DNA of 64,000 nt from Chitinophaga pinensis (GTDB lineage: Bacteria; Bacteroidota; Bacteroidia; Chitinophagales; Chitinophagaceae), in NCBI GenBank assembly GCA_945876095.1, contig CAMCMP010000004.1, positions 1 through 64,000 of the forward strand, written 5' to 3'. This document shows, in pieces, positions 35,494 to 45,795 of this stretch (positions are counted from its first letter, which is position 1; each line of letters begins with the position of its first letter). Below the pieces are notes generated by a model. That model had not been told where the DNA came from, ran no database searches, and saw nothing but the letters and a program-made list of their open reading frames with translations. Position numbers and translations under genes: made by a program.

Positions 35494-36318
35494 ATGAAAA
35501 GAATTGTAGTGTCAGTGGATTTTTCCGCTACTTCAGCCAATGCTGCCGAATTTGCTGCTAATCTAGCCGCTTTTTATGGAGCTGATATTTGGTTCTACCA
35601 TGCATTTGAAATTCCTGTAGCATTGAGCGAATTTGCTTATCCTGTAGTTGATGTCGAAGAAATGCAAAAAGCTGCAGATCATGAAATGGAGATATTAAAA
35701 AATACCATTTTAGAAAAGCTGAAAAGACAAATTAACATCAATACAAAAGCCGAAATGAATGACCTTCAGTTGGGTCTTCAACAAATCTGCAATGAGTTAA
35801 ATCCAGACTTGTTGGTGATGGGTATTTCAGGTAAAAATGCGCTGACACGCTTGATAGTTGGGAGAAATACCATTAAAGCAGTATATAAATTAACCTATCC
35901 AGTATTGGTGGTTCCTCCAAAAGCTGAATTTATCCCCATTAGAAAAATTGGCTTTGCTTGTGATTATCGTCAGGTAGAAAAAACTACTCCAGTTTCCATA
36001 ATTAAAAAATTTGTAAGTGATTTCAATGCAGAGCTGCATATAATGAATGTAGATTATCATAACAGCATAACCGATGCTGCAAAAGCAAATGAAAGCTATA
36101 TAATTAATGAGCTGTTTCGTGATGTGAATGCAGAGTTTCATTCAATTGAAGCCAATGAAATTACAGAGGGCATTAATTGGTTTGTTGATAAATCAAAGCT
36201 AGATTGGTTAGTAGTAATTCCTAAAAAACATCGATTGGTAGAAAAGCTTTTTAAAAGAAGCCAAACCAAAGAGCTGGTTTATCATACCCATGTACCTATT
36301 TTATGTATTCATGAATAG
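35494..36318 (+). CDS. Tandem universal stress protein (two UspA domains)
   Basis: The 274-residue protein contains two Usp domains of about 140 residues. The first starts KRIVVSVDFSATSANAAEF and ends PVLVVPP, with the nucleotide-loop-like segment MGISGKNALTRLIVGRNT. The second starts KIGFACDYRQ and ends HVPILCIHE, and is more degenerate. Tandem Usp proteins bind ATP or other nucleotides and are induced by starvation or stress. There is no operon partner; 165 bases separate it from the aminotransferase gene. Confidence 0.85.
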   Translation: MKRIVVSVDFSATSANAAEFAANLAAFYGADIWFYHAFEIPVALSEFAYPVVDVEEMQKAADHEMEILKNTILEKLKRQININTKAEMNDLQLGLQQICNELNPDLLVMGISGKNALTRLIVGRNTIKAVYKLTYPVLVVPPKAEFIPIRKIGFACDYRQVEKTTPVSIIKKFVSDFNAELHIMNVDYHNSITDAAKANESYIINELFRDVNAEFHSIEANEITEGINWFVDKSKLDWLVVIPKKHRLVEKLFKRSQTKELVYHTHVPILCIHE

Positions 36319-36611
36319 CGCTAACTTGTATTAGTTAATGAGCTAATTTTTATGAAAGTTTGAGCAATTAGTTGGTTAATTTAAAAAGGATTATTGGTCC
36401 TAAGGGATGCAAAAAAATAGGATTTATATCCACCTGCGCCGGACCGTGTTCAAGTACCATTCTCGATAAGGATAAATAAAGGACCTATGTTAAATCGTGG
36501 GTCATTTGTTGTGTTAGGAAATCATAGATCCAAATCTATTTACATACATATTTACACCTAAAAATCACCTTCTCCTCAAGTTTTTTTCATTTTCCTGAAA
36601 AATTATTTGTC

Positions 36612-36651
36612 TAACTAAAAATATAGTTATAATATTGACTAAGAATTTAGT
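36612..36651. promoter_or_regulatory. Paired dyads upstream of blaI, candidate BlaI operators
   Basis: TAACTA at 36612-36617 is mirrored by TAGTTA at 36624-36629, and ACTAA at 36638-36642 by TTAGT at 36647-36651. Both lie within 65 bases of the blaI start, where autoregulatory BlaI/MecI operators normally are. The remainder of the gap 36319-36672 shows nothing I can name. Confidence 0.5.
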
Positions 36652-36672
36652 TAGAAAGTAAAAAATTAAACA

Positions 36673-37041
36673 ATGAAAAAACTGACACAAGCCGAAGAAC
36701 AAATTATGCAAGCCTTATGGGCATTGGATAAGGGAGGATTTATTAAAGATATTTTAGAGGCAATTGATGAGCCAAAGCCGCATCATAATACAGTGGCAAC
36801 TCTTTTAAAGATTTTAGTGGAGAAGGAATTTGTGGGTATTCAAAACCCCAATAGAAACAATTTTTATCATCCTTTGGTAAGTAAGGAAGCCTATTCGGCT
36901 AAAAGAATTGAGGGCTTGACCGAAAGCTACTTTGATGGATCTTATTCCAATGTTGTTTCTTTTTTAGTAAATAAGAAACAAATGTCTATACAGGATTTGG
37001 AATTGCTTTTACAACAATTAAAAAACAAAAATCATGACTAG
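36673..37041 (+). CDS. blaI: BlaI/MecI/CopY-family repressor
   Basis: The 122-residue winged-helix protein shows the BlaI signature: LTQAEEQIMQALWALDKGGF, then HHNTVATLLKILVEKEFVG with the recognition helix, and a C-terminal dimerisation helix. It should bind the dyads just upstream and be inactivated through the M56 membrane peptidase encoded next. It overlaps that gene by eight bases (ATGACTAG). The pair is common in Bacteroidota outside beta-lactam resistance. Confidence 0.9.
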   Translation: MKKLTQAEEQIMQALWALDKGGFIKDILEAIDEPKPHHNTVATLLKILVEKEFVGIQNPNRNNFYHPLVSKEAYSAKRIEGLTESYFDGSYSNVVSFLVNKKQMSIQDLELLLQQLKNKNHD

Positions 37042-38659
37042 TCAAATTGTGATTACATATATTCTTAAAACAATATTAATATCAAGTATATTCTTAGCTT
37101 ATTATTGGATTGCATTAAGAGATAAGAAATTTCATTACTACAACAGGTTTTATTTATTATCAGCATCTATAATAAGTTTAGTAGCTCCCTTGTTAACCTT
37201 TGATTGGTTTACTGTGGAAGAACCAGTTTTAATACATCGCTCTAGTGAATTAATAAAGTTTGTTTTACCAACAACTACTGGCAATAGTGGTATTCATTTA
37301 GATTGGGTAGACTATGTATTAGTTACTGCTGGCATAATAACCATCGCCTTATTAGGTTTGCTGTTGCTGCACATCTTAAAAATTCAATTGCTTAAAAGAA
37401 AGTATGATATAACACGAATGGATGGTTTTGATTTTATTAATACGAATGAAGACAATGCACCTTTCACTTTTTTGAATAATTTATTTTGGAAAAAATCTAT
37501 TTCATTACAAGAAGAAGGCGGTCAACAAATATTTAAACACGAGATTACCCATATACAACAAAAGCACACCTGGGACAGAATATATTGTCAAATTATTTCT
37601 TCAATATTTTGGATGAATCCATTTAATTGGATTATCCAAAAGGAATTAGTTGCCATACATGAATTTATTGCAGACGAAGCAGCAGTAGGTAATAGCAATA
37701 CAGAAGCTTTTGCTAAAATGTTATTACAGACCCATTACGGCAATCATTTTTTAAATCCAACACATCAATTTTTTTATTCATCAATTAAACGACGATTATT
37801 TATGTTAACAAAATCAACCAACACAAAATACTCTTACCTAAGAAGGGTAATGGTATTACCTATTTTAGTTGCAACTGTTTGTTTAGTATCTATTAAGGTA
37901 AATGCAACTGAAAGAATTGAAAATAAAGTAAAAGAAATTCAAAATACTATTGATTTAATAGTGAGTGATACTACAAAGCCAAAAAAGCTAACGCCTCCAA
38001 CGCCGCCAACTCCTCCAGCTCCACCAAATCCTTCATTAGCGAAACCAGATTATTACATAAATGGGGTTAAAATTACAGAAGGAGCTCCGCCTCCACCACC
38101 ATTGAAAAATCCTTCTTATTATTTAGATGGTGTAAAAATTACTGAAAAGGAAATGAATGCAATTTCTATAAATGATATTGCAACTATAGATGTCAAAGGG
38201 GGGCAGACAATTGAAAAAAATAATATGATTTTAATTAAATCAAGAAATGGTAATAAAGTGGCAGTGACTTCTAAGACATCAGTTGATACTTTATATGTAG
38301 TTAGCGATGCTAATTATGATGGCATTAAAGACAAAAATGCTTTTTCAAATGTAATTTTTACTACTAAAGACAAACAGGTAGCATTGGCTGAATTAGAAAA
38401 AAATGCTAATGTAGTTATTGAAAAGAAAACGGAAAATGGTACAGAAAAATATATTATTGTTGATAATCAAGCTGGAAAGGCTGCAATCAAACCTACTTTT
38501 TATTTAGATGGAGTTAAGATTACAGAAAAGGAAATGAAGGCTATTTCTCCAAATGATATTGAATCAATTAATGTATTGAAAGGAGAACAAGCAATAAAAA
38601 AATATTCTGAAGATGGGAAAAATGGGGTAGTGGAAATTAAATTAAAGCACAAGAATTAA
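37034..38659 (+). CDS. BlaR1-type M56 membrane metallopeptidase with TonB-plug-like tail
   Basis: The 541-residue protein has three N-terminal membrane segments and an M56 zinc protease domain with His169-Glu-x-x-His173 (KHEITHIQQKH). A fourth membrane segment lies near 275-292, followed by an extracytoplasmic tail. The tail holds a proline-rich linker (TPPTPPTPPAPP) and repeated units (YYINGVKITEG, YYLDGVKITEKEM, FYLDGVKITEKEM). The last unit ends with DIESINVLKG and GVVEIKLK, resembling the plug of TonB receptors. There is no penicillin-binding domain. It probably senses an envelope signal and relieves BlaI repression. Confidence 0.85.
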   Translation: MTSQIVITYILKTILISSIFLAYYWIALRDKKFHYYNRFYLLSASIISLVAPLLTFDWFTVEEPVLIHRSSELIKFVLPTTTGNSGIHLDWVDYVLVTAGIITIALLGLLLLHILKIQLLKRKYDITRMDGFDFINTNEDNAPFTFLNNLFWKKSISLQEEGGQQIFKHEITHIQQKHTWDRIYCQIISSIFWMNPFNWIIQKELVAIHEFIADEAAVGNSNTEAFAKMLLQTHYGNHFLNPTHQFFYSSIKRRLFMLTKSTNTKYSYLRRVMVLPILVATVCLVSIKVNATERIENKVKEIQNTIDLIVSDTTKPKKLTPPTPPTPPAPPNPSLAKPDYYINGVKITEGAPPPPPLKNPSYYLDGVKITEKEMNAISINDIATIDVKGGQTIEKNNMILIKSRNGNKVAVTSKTSVDTLYVVSDANYDGIKDKNAFSNVIFTTKDKQVALAELEKNANVVIEKKTENGTEKYIIVDNQAGKAAIKPTFYLDGVKITEKEMKAISPNDIESINVLKGEQAIKKYSEDGKNGVVEIKLKHKN

Positions 38660-38681
38660 TAGCTAGTATAATTCATGATAG

Positions 38682-38714
38682 ACAACCTCTACTATAAATG
38701 TAGGGGTTGTTTTA
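38682..38714. terminator. Bidirectional terminator between blaR1 and hepT
   Basis: ACAACCTCTAC (38682-38692) pairs with GTAGGGGTTGT (38700-38710) with one T-G wobble, around a seven-base loop. T-rich DNA follows on the plus strand. The genes on both sides converge on it. Confidence 0.7.
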
Positions 38715-39050
38715 TTCCTCTAATAAACCTTTTACTTCAATTTGTAGTATTGGAATGTGGTTGATAACAATCCCCCAAATAATCTCATCAGATACTGAAT
38801 CGTATCCATGTATAATTCTATTTCTCGTATCTACTATTTTTCTAGCGTTTGAAATTTTAATAGTCTCATGTTTTGTAATAATTCTACTCAATGCTTCTCC
38901 TATAATTTCAATATTTCTTTCAATGGCTCTTCTTGTTCGAAGATCATTTTTATACGTTGAAAATTCTTTGGGGATTCCAATGAAGAAACTATCAATTTCC
39001 ATGACAGCATTTAAAATATCATAAAGCCACGCCTTTACTTCATTATCCAT
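38712..39050 (-). CDS. hepT: HepT-type HEPN RNase toxin (DUF86)
   Basis: The 112-residue helical protein has the HEPN ribonuclease motif Arg-Asn-x(3)-His-x-Tyr in RNRIIHGYDSV, plus RRAIERNIEIIGEALSR, typical of HepT. I start at the ATG at 39050; an upstream TTG adds two residues. The start overlaps the end of the nucleotidyltransferase gene by eight bases. In characterised pairs the partner AMPylates the toxin tyrosine to silence it. It lies downstream of its antitoxin, in the standard order. Confidence 0.88.
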   Translation of the reverse strand: MDNEVKAWLYDILNAVMEIDSFFIGIPKEFSTYKNDLRTRRAIERNIEIIGEALSRIITKHETIKISNARKIVDTRNRIIHGYDSVSDEIIWGIVINHIPILQIEVKGLLEE

Positions 39051-39342
39051 AAACAAGTTCTTTAGTTTGATTTACCACTTGTTTAAAATAAGGATTCTTA
39101 ATGGCCTGTTCTTCCAATAAGTCTACTGGACGATTCAATATATCTTGTAAGGAGAACTTAAAATCAAAGTAGTTATCTGCATAGTCCTTTAAATCTATAT
39201 CCTTAAAATCAACGATTAGGTCTATGTCGCTATTGGTATTAAAATTTGGAGTTAAGACCGACCCAAAGGCATACAAGCTTCTAACCTTGTGAATAGCACA
39301 AAGCGCATTGATTTCTTTTTTGTATGCAGATAGCGTATTCAT
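39043..39342 (-). CDS. mntA: MntA-type nucleotidyltransferase antitoxin
   Basis: The 99-residue protein has the minimal nucleotidyltransferase signature: FGSVL, then SDIDLIVDF, and a third carboxylate in RPVDLLEE. This is the antitoxin class that adenylylates HepT. It is the promoter-proximal gene of the pair and overlaps hepT. A 228-base gap with a terminator separates it from asnS, whose reading direction is the same. Confidence 0.88.
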   Translation of the reverse strand: MNTLSAYKKEINALCAIHKVRSLYAFGSVLTPNFNTNSDIDLIVDFKDIDLKDYADNYFDFKFSLQDILNRPVDLLEEQAIKNPYFKQVVNQTKELVYG

Positions 39343-39511
39343 ATTTTTTAATCGTATTACAAACTTACTACTTATTCAATTAAGTCAATAATTAGCTAAA
39401 AGCTAGGCAATAAGTGAAATACCCTCTGCATGAGGAAAACATCCCCTGAAATCGGTCGATTTCGGATTTGTGAAAATGTAACCTATTACAAATCAAACCC
39501 TTAATTTTCCA

Positions 39512-39543
39512 AAAAAACCAGAATATAATTATCCTGGTTTTTT
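39512..39543. terminator. Terminator after asnS
   Basis: AAAAAACCAG (39512-39521) pairs with CTGGTTTTTT (39534-39543) around a 12-base loop, 28 bases past the asnS stop. The A/T tracts make it work in either direction. Confidence 0.7.
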
Positions 39544-39570
39544 AATGAAATGCATTTAAAAAGTAAGCTA

Positions 39571-41013
39571 TTAAAACTCTGCGCTTTTAGGATATCTAGG
39601 AAAAGGAATAACATCTCTTATATTTCCCATGCCAGTTACAAATTGAACCAATCTCTCAAATCCTAATCCAAAGCCTGCATGCGGACAAGAACCAAATCGT
39701 CTAGTGTCAAGATACCAGTTTAGTTCCTCAGCCGGAATTTTCATTTCATTCATTCTTTCTGTCAACCTATCCAATCTTTCTTCTCTTTGAGATCCGCCAA
39801 CGATTTCGCCAATGCCAGGAGCTAAAATGTCCATCGCTGCTACCGTCTTGCCATCCTCATTCATACGCATGTAGAAAGACTTAATATCTTTTGGATAATT
39901 GGTTAATATGACCGGCTTTTTAAAATGTTTTTCAACCAAATATCTTTCGTGTTCACTTTGCAAGTCTGCACCCCATCCTTCTATTAAGTATTGAAATTTC
40001 TTTTTCTTATTGTGATTGCTTTCTTTTAAAATTTCAATCGCTTCTGTGTAAGTCAATCGCTCAAAGTTGTTGTTTACTACAAAATCTAACTTTTCCATCA
40101 GCGTCATTTCGTTTCTTTCATTCTGTGGTTTTTGCTTTTCTTCTTCTTCCAATCGCTGAGCTAAAAACTCAATATCCTCTTTGTTATGATCGATGGCATA
40201 TTTTATTACATACTTTATAAACTCCTCTGCAAGATTCATGTTGTCTTCCAAATCATTGAAAGCCACTTCAGGTTCAATCATCCAAAACTCAGCCAAATGT
40301 CTAGTTGTATTACTATTTTCAGCTCGAAAAGTAGGTCCAAAAGTATAAATATCACTAAATGCCATTGCGGCCAATTCGCCTTCTAATTGTCCACTTACCG
40401 TTAAATTGGTACTGCGTCCAAAAAAATCTTCTTTGAAATTGATTGAACCATCTTCGTTTTTAGGAGCTGTTCCATCGAGTGGAAAAGTCGTTACTTTAAA
40501 CATTTCTCCCGCACCTTCTGCATCACTTGCAGTAATAATTGGTGTGTGTAAGTATACAAACCCTTTGTCATTAAAAAATTTGTGTACAGCAAAAGCAAGG
40601 GAATGTCTAACTCTAAAAACTGATCCGAAAGTATTGGTCTTAAATCTCAGGTGAGCAATTTCTCTTAAAAACTCAAGACTATGTTTTTTAGGTTGAAGAG
40701 GGAATTTTTCTGCATCACTATCTCCCAGTATTTCAATTGAACTTGCTTTTAATTCAACTTTTTGTCCTTTACCCAAGGAAGTAATTACCTCACCGGTTAC
40801 TTTTATGCAGGCGCCGGTAGTTAGTCGCTTTAAAGTTGGTTCATCAAATTCACCCAGACTTGCCACAACCTGTAAATTATTATTTGTACTACCATCATTC
40901 AAGGCGATAAACTGGCTGTTACGGAAGGTACGAACCCAGCCCATTACCGTAGCTTGGTAGTTGGCTGATTCATTGGAAAGTAGTTCTTTAATCCTCACTC
41001 TTTTATTAAACAT
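39571..41013 (-). CDS. asnS: Asparaginyl-tRNA synthetase
   Basis: The 480-residue class IIb synthetase has an OB-fold anticodon-binding domain ([20 protein letters not shown]), motif 2 in [21 protein letters not shown], and motif 3 in [20 protein letters not shown]. The [11 protein letters not shown] context and [16 protein letters not shown] favour AsnRS over AspRS. I use the ATG at 41013, since the open frame continues 42 codons further upstream without matching the family. It charges tRNA-Asn with asparagine in the cytoplasm. Confidence 0.94.
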   Translation of the reverse strand: MFNKRVRIKELLSNESANYQATVMGWVRTFRNSQFIALNDGSTNNNLQVVASLGEFDEPTLKRLTTGACIKVTGEVITSLGKGQKVELKASSIEILGDSDAEKFPLQPKKHSLEFLREIAHLRFKTNTFGSVFRVRHSLAFAVHKFFNDKGFVYLHTPIITASDAEGAGEMFKVTTFPLDGTAPKNEDGSINFKEDFFGRSTNLTVSGQLEGELAAMAFSDIYTFGPTFRAENSNTTRHLAEFWMIEPEVAFNDLEDNMNLAEEFIKYVIKYAIDHNKEDIEFLAQRLEEEEKQKPQNERNEMTLMEKLDFVVNNNFERLTYTEAIEILKESNHNKKKKFQYLIEGWGADLQSEHERYLVEKHFKKPVILTNYPKDIKSFYMRMNEDGKTVAAMDILAPGIGEIVGGSQREERLDRLTERMNEMKIPAEELNWYLDTRRFGSCPHAGFGLGFERLVQFVTGMGNIRDVIPFPRYPKSAEF

Positions 41014-41525
41014 ATGCCTGAATTTTAGGACTGCAAAGATAGCTAGCATTTTTATATTCAATAGCGGATGTAGGATTTTATAAATTGTAAAGGGGAAATT
41101 AATGGAGGGCTGAAGGATGATGAATGCCTTCAAAGTCAAAATTTATATTCAATTCAATGGGAAGTATCAGTAATTAGGAAGAAATGTATACTATCTAGTA
41201 AACCGAATATATACTAATTGCCCTGTTGATTTGGTGGCTTTAAAAGTAATTTTTAGCTGTAAATCACATAGTTTTAATTAATTAGTAATGAAGGGATTTC
41301 TGAAAAATAGCTGTTGGGTAATAGTTTTTAAAGAGGAAATTAAATTTTAAAACAAAAAAATGCATTTTTTAAGAAAAACTGCGTAATATTGTTGAGGAAT
41401 ATTGCTGATAAGGTCTTTCCTTTCGATCACTTCGTCAGACGGTCCCATTCCATTAACTATAATTCTCAATTACATTTTCAGATTTTAAGACTAGATTTTT
41501 TGAAAAAAATCATTTTCACTTTTTT
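41014..41525. other. Intergenic gap between divergent asnS and rho
   Basis: This gap of about 510 bases is AT-rich and should contain two promoters and the rho leader. I could not identify a riboswitch, repeat or gene in it. Confidence 0.5.
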
Positions 41526-43148
41526 ATGTACGACATTTCACAACTGAACGACATGGTTGTTCCGGAGTTGCAGGATATTGCAGAGCAACTAGCCATTCCC
41601 AATTATAAAAAAATAGACAAACAGGAACTTATTAATAAAATCCTGGATAACCAATCCATTATGAGTGCAGAAAAAAAAGGAAATCAAGACGAAAAACCAA
41701 AGCGTAAGAGAACTATAAAAGTTACTCCTGCTATTGCTAAAGAAGATTTGGGTGAAATTGAGAGAGTTGAACCTAAACCAGTCAAAAAATTTGATACTCC
41801 CGTCGAAAAGAAAAAGGCAATCAAAAAAGTAGAAGAAGAAACCGATGAGGAAGATTTGCAGCCTATAACCGATGAACAAACAACTGTTCCTGCTGCAATT
41901 GCCTCTTTATTGCAGGAAGAAGACATTCAACAGCAGCAACCAGAGTTGCAGCAAACTGATAATGCTCAACAGTCAACCAATCAAAATAAGCAATACCAAC
42001 AACGCAGAGATGCTCAGGTATTTAACATAGAATTTGATGGTATTATATTAGGTGAGGGCGTATTAGAAATGATGCCTGATGGATACGGCTTTTTAAGAAG
42101 CAGTGACTATAATTATTTATCATCTCCAGATGATGTGTATGTTTCACCTTCTCAAATAAAATTATTTGGGCTAAAAACTGGAGATACAGTTTATGGTTCA
42201 GTCCGTCCTCCAAAAGATGGTGAAAAATATTTCGCTTTACTGAAAGTAGAAACGATTAATGGTAAAAGTCCAGATGAAGTAAGAGATCGGGTTCCATTTG
42301 ATTATCTCACGCCATTGTTTCCGTTTGAAAAATTAAATCTTACTACTTCTTCTAGTAATTACAGCACTAGAATAATGGATTTATTTACTCCGATTGGTAA
42401 AGGTCAACGTGGATTAATTGTTGCCCAACCAAAAACGGGTAAAACAATGTTGTTGAAAGAATTGGCGAATGCAATTGCTGAAAATCACCCAGAGTGCTAT
42501 CTAATTATTGTATTGGTAGATGAGAGACCGGAAGAGGTTACGGATATGGAACGTAGTGTGAAAGCGGAGGTGATTGCTTCTACATTCGATGAGCCTGCAG
42601 AAAAACATGTAAAAGTTTCTACTATTGCATTACAAAAAGCAAAGCGTTTAGTAGAATGCGGTCATGATGTGGTGATATTACTCGATAGCATTACTCGTTT
42701 GGCAAGAGCTCACAATACCGTTGCTCCATCAAGTGGAAAAGTATTGAGTGGTGGTGTGGAAGCAAATGCAATGCAAAAACCTAAACAGTTTTTTGGAGCT
42801 GCTCGTAAAATAGAATTCGGCGGATCATTAACTATCATTGCTACTGCACTAGTAGATACTGGAAGTAAAATGGACGAGGTAATCTTTGAAGAATTTAAGG
42901 GTACAGGTAATATGGAATTACAGCTCGACAGAAGACTTTCTAACCGTCGTATTTATCCAGCCATCGATATTGTTGCATCATCTACTCGTAGGGATGATTT
43001 GTTGCTGGACAAGGAGACATTCCAACGTATGTGGGTATTGCGTAAGCATATGGCAGATATGAATCCAGAAGAGGCATTGAATACTTTATTGAAGAACATG
43101 AAGGGAACAAAAGACAATGCAGAGTTCCTTACTTCAATGAATGGATAA
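41526..43148 (+). CDS. rho: Transcription termination factor Rho
   Basis: The 540-residue protein has a Rho N-terminal helical domain ([20 protein letters not shown]). A charged, low-complexity insert follows at about 50-160. Then come the RNA-binding cold-shock-like domain ([14 protein letters not shown]) and the RecA-like ATPase with Walker A in [12 protein letters not shown], Walker B in [15 protein letters not shown], and the Q-loop/R-loop region. The long acidic and glutamine-rich insert is usual for Bacteroidota Rho. It is followed by a strong terminator. Confidence 0.95.
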   Translation: MYDISQLNDMVVPELQDIAEQLAIPNYKKIDKQELINKILDNQSIMSAEKKGNQDEKPKRKRTIKVTPAIAKEDLGEIERVEPKPVKKFDTPVEKKKAIKKVEEETDEEDLQPITDEQTTVPAAIASLLQEEDIQQQQPELQQTDNAQQSTNQNKQYQQRRDAQVFNIEFDGIILGEGVLEMMPDGYGFLRSSDYNYLSSPDDVYVSPSQIKLFGLKTGDTVYGSVRPPKDGEKYFALLKVETINGKSPDEVRDRVPFDYLTPLFPFEKLNLTTSSSNYSTRIMDLFTPIGKGQRGLIVAQPKTGKTMLLKELANAIAENHPECYLIIVLVDERPEEVTDMERSVKAEVIASTFDEPAEKHVKVSTIALQKAKRLVECGHDVVILLDSITRLARAHNTVAPSSGKVLSGGVEANAMQKPKQFFGAARKIEFGGSLTIIATALVDTGSKMDEVIFEEFKGTGNMELQLDRRLSNRRIYPAIDIVASSTRRDDLLLDKETFQRMWVLRKHMADMNPEEALNTLLKNMKGTKDNAEFLTSMNG

Positions 43149-43178
43149 TAAAATAAACGTATTAAAATAACAACTGTG

Positions 43179-43209
43179 AAAGCTGCTGAATTTTTCAGCA
43201 GCTTTTTTT
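43179..43209 (+). terminator. Intrinsic terminator after rho
   Basis: A 12-bp stem, AAAGCTGCTGAA against TTCAGCAGCTTT, is closed by a three-base loop. It is followed by a T-run, 31 bases after the rho stop. Confidence 0.85.
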
Positions 43210-43257
43210 GTTAGTATATTTACTTTTAATTAAAAAACAGCAACCTATTTTAAATTA

Positions 43258-44379
43258 ATGGCAGTTCAAAAAATTAATATAGAGCAATTTCTTCAGCTGT
43301 CAGCCGAATATCCGATACTGGATGTGCGAAGTCCGGGCGAATACACGCACGCACATATTCCTTGCGCATGGAGTCTTCCTTTATTTACTGATGAAGAAAG
43401 GAAAGTAGTAGGCACTGCTTACAAACAGCAAAGTAGGGAAATAGCGATTAAAATTGGCTTGGATTATTTTGGTATTAAAATGCGGGGGATGGTGGAGCAG
43501 GTTGAAAATATATTGAAGCAAGAAAAAAATAAAGTTTCTGGTTCTCACAAGACAGTTCTTGTTCATTGTTGGAGGGGAGGAATGCGAAGTGCAGGGGTAG
43601 CTTGGTTATTGGATCTTTATGGATTTAAAGTATACACTTTGGGTGGAGGATATAAAATGTATCGTCAATGGGCTAGAGCTCAGTTTGAAAAAAAATATGA
43701 TTTTAATATAATTGGTGGGTATACTGGCACCGGCAAAACATTGCTTTTACATGAATTAAAGCGTCTTGGAAATTCAGTAATCGATTTGGAAGCACTCGCA
43801 TGTCATAAAGGATCTGCATTTGGGGCATTGGGTGAAAATCTACCACCGTCTCAGGAAATGTTTGAAAATTTGCTTGCTGTTGAACTTTCTTCATTAACTC
43901 ATCCAAAAAATAATCAAGATCTTAATTCTTTGACTGAGCCTAATGTAATTTATATCGAAGACGAAAGTCAACGAATAGGTCTTTTAAATATACCAAGTAC
44001 TCTTTGGGTGAGTATGCGTAAAACTAAGGTCACCTTTATCAATATTCCTTTTGAGGAAAGGTTAAATTATCTAACAACAGAGTATGGGATATTTGAAAAT
44101 GAAAAATTGGTGAACGCGGTTATGCGGATACAAAAAAGACTAGGCGGCTTAGAAACAAAATTGGCTATTAATTTTTTATTAGAAAAAAATCACAAGGAAT
44201 GTTTTAGAATACTTTTAAAATATTATGATAAGTATTATGAAAGAGGGCTTCATAACAGAGAGTCATTATCTGAGTTATTGACCACTATCTCATTTGATAA
44301 AATAGATATTCCGACTATAGCGAAATCGGTGATGCTGATGAAGCAATCACCGGATAAAAAGAATGAAGTCTCACTTTAA
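43258..44379 (+). CDS. selU: tRNA 2-selenouridine synthase
   Basis: The 373-residue protein has an N-terminal rhodanese domain with the catalytic cysteine in VHCWRGGMRS (the SelU form), and a P-loop in GGYTGTGKT in the C-terminal half. It replaces sulfur by selenium, using selenophosphate, in the wobble 2-thiouridine of certain tRNAs. It is followed directly by selD, which makes its donor. SelU is also called MnmH. Confidence 0.93.
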   Translation: MAVQKINIEQFLQLSAEYPILDVRSPGEYTHAHIPCAWSLPLFTDEERKVVGTAYKQQSREIAIKIGLDYFGIKMRGMVEQVENILKQEKNKVSGSHKTVLVHCWRGGMRSAGVAWLLDLYGFKVYTLGGGYKMYRQWARAQFEKKYDFNIIGGYTGTGKTLLLHELKRLGNSVIDLEALACHKGSAFGALGENLPPSQEMFENLLAVELSSLTHPKNNQDLNSLTEPNVIYIEDESQRIGLLNIPSTLWVSMRKTKVTFINIPFEERLNYLTTEYGIFENEKLVNAVMRIQKRLGGLETKLAINFLLEKNHKECFRILLKYYDKYYERGLHNRESLSELLTTISFDKIDIPTIAKSVMLMKQSPDKKNEVSL

Positions 44380-44404
44380 AAAAATACCATTACAAAAGAT
44401 TCTT

Positions 44405-45466
44405 ATGGAAAATATTCAACTGGATTCAATAAAACTTACTCAATATTCTCATGGTGCAGGATGTGGTTGCAAAATAGCACCTAAAATTTTGGATGAAATT
44501 TTATCAAGCAATATTGCTACTCCAGACAATGATAAATTAATAGTTGGCAATCATAGCAAAGATGACGCGGCTGTTTATGATCTTGGGAACGGAACGGCGT
44601 TGATATCCACAACAGATTTTTTTATGCCGATAGTTGACGACCCTTATGAATTTGGCAGAATTGCTTCAGCCAATGCCATCAGTGATGTATACGCCATGGG
44701 TGGAAAGCCTATTTTAGCCATCGCTATTTTAGGATGGCCCATTAATATTTTGCCTCCTGCTATTGCTCAAAAAGTGATTGAAGGAAGCAGGAGTATTTGT
44801 AAAGAAGCTGGAATTCCGCTCGCGGGCGGGCATAGTATTGACTCTCCCGAACCTATTTTTGGATTAGCGGTTAATGGCTTAGTAGGCATTAAAAATATTA
44901 AGCAAAATAATCTTGCAAAGGAGGGGGATATATTATTTTTAACTAAGCCATTAGGGGTGGGCATTTTGACTACAGCAGAAAAAAAAGGAATCTTATTGGA
45001 GCACCATAAAGGGGTAGCAGCGAAACAAATGATGCAGTTAAATGCAGTTGGAGAAGCGCTCGGAAAAACTGAAGGAGTATCTGCAATGACGGATGTAACA
45101 GGGTTTGGATTTTTAGGTCATCTGGTAGAAATGGCTGAGGGGAGTGGACTAAGTGCTGAAATTGATTTTAAAAATATTCCGGTTATTATAAGTAACCTTT
45201 CAAATTACCTAGATCAAAAGTCGGTGCCAGGAGGCACAATAAGAAATTGGGATAGTTATGGTAAAAAAATCGGATCGCTTACAGCCTACCAACAGTCAAT
45301 ATTAGCAGATCCGCAAACTAGTGGCGGATTATTGATAGCGGTAAATCCAAATGCAGTGGAGGAGGTAAAAAATATTTTACAACTTCATTCATTGGAATCA
45401 TTCGCCCGTCCAGTAGGTGTTTTAGTTAAGCAAAGTCAAACCATAGTGACCATAAAAAGTGAATAA
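44405..45466 (+). CDS. selD: Selenophosphate synthetase (selenide, water dikinase)
   Basis: With the ATG at 44405 the protein has 353 residues. It begins with the family TQYSHGAGCGCK motif holding a catalytic cysteine, then GNHSKDDAAVYDL and the ATP-binding TDFFMPIVDDPYEFG. The final LADPQTSGGLLIAV is conserved. An in-frame ATG at 44363 would overlap selU by 17 bases, but families of this length begin close to 44405. It supplies selenophosphate for SelU. The active-site residue is Cys, not Sec, so the gene does not itself depend on selenocysteine insertion. Confidence 0.93.
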   Translation: MENIQLDSIKLTQYSHGAGCGCKIAPKILDEILSSNIATPDNDKLIVGNHSKDDAAVYDLGNGTALISTTDFFMPIVDDPYEFGRIASANAISDVYAMGGKPILAIAILGWPINILPPAIAQKVIEGSRSICKEAGIPLAGGHSIDSPEPIFGLAVNGLVGIKNIKQNNLAKEGDILFLTKPLGVGILTTAEKKGILLEHHKGVAAKQMMQLNAVGEALGKTEGVSAMTDVTGFGFLGHLVEMAEGSGLSAEIDFKNIPVIISNLSNYLDQKSVPGGTIRNWDSYGKKIGSLTAYQQSILADPQTSGGLLIAVNPNAVEEVKNILQLHSLESFARPVGVLVKQSQTIVTIKSE

Positions 45467-45502
45467 AAATGGATTTACTTTGGTAAAAATGTTTTTAATG
45501 AG

Positions 45503-45742
45503 TTAAGGGTACTGCAACAATTGATCAATTTTTGCCGAAAGTTTATGATCCTTTTCTGTTACTACATTTCCGGCATCATGCGTACTTAACCATATTTCTA
45601 CTTGGTTGTATACGTTGGTCCAAAGAGGGTGATGATTCATTTTCTCTGCTTCTATCGCCACTCGGGTCATGAATCCAAACGCCTCTGAAAAATTATGAAA
45701 CGTAAATTTTTTGTAGAGCGTGTTGTTTTTTTCTTCCCACAT
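45503..45742 (-). CDS. Pterin-4a-carbinolamine dehydratase
   Basis: The 79-residue protein has the active-site histidines in [22 protein letters not shown]. The family helix [18 protein letters not shown] precedes it and the [13 protein letters not shown] end follows. It recycles the oxidised pterin cofactor of aromatic amino acid hydroxylases or serves folate metabolism. It is shorter than most members by about 15 N-terminal residues but contains the whole core. It is convergent with selD. Confidence 0.9.
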   Translation of the reverse strand: MWEEKNNTLYKKFTFHNFSEAFGFMTRVAIEAEKMNHHPLWTNVYNQVEIWLSTHDAGNVVTEKDHKLSAKIDQLLQYP

Positions 45743-45795
45743 AATGATTGAAAATTAAAGTAAAAAAATAATTCTTAAAAAACCTATTTTGACTA

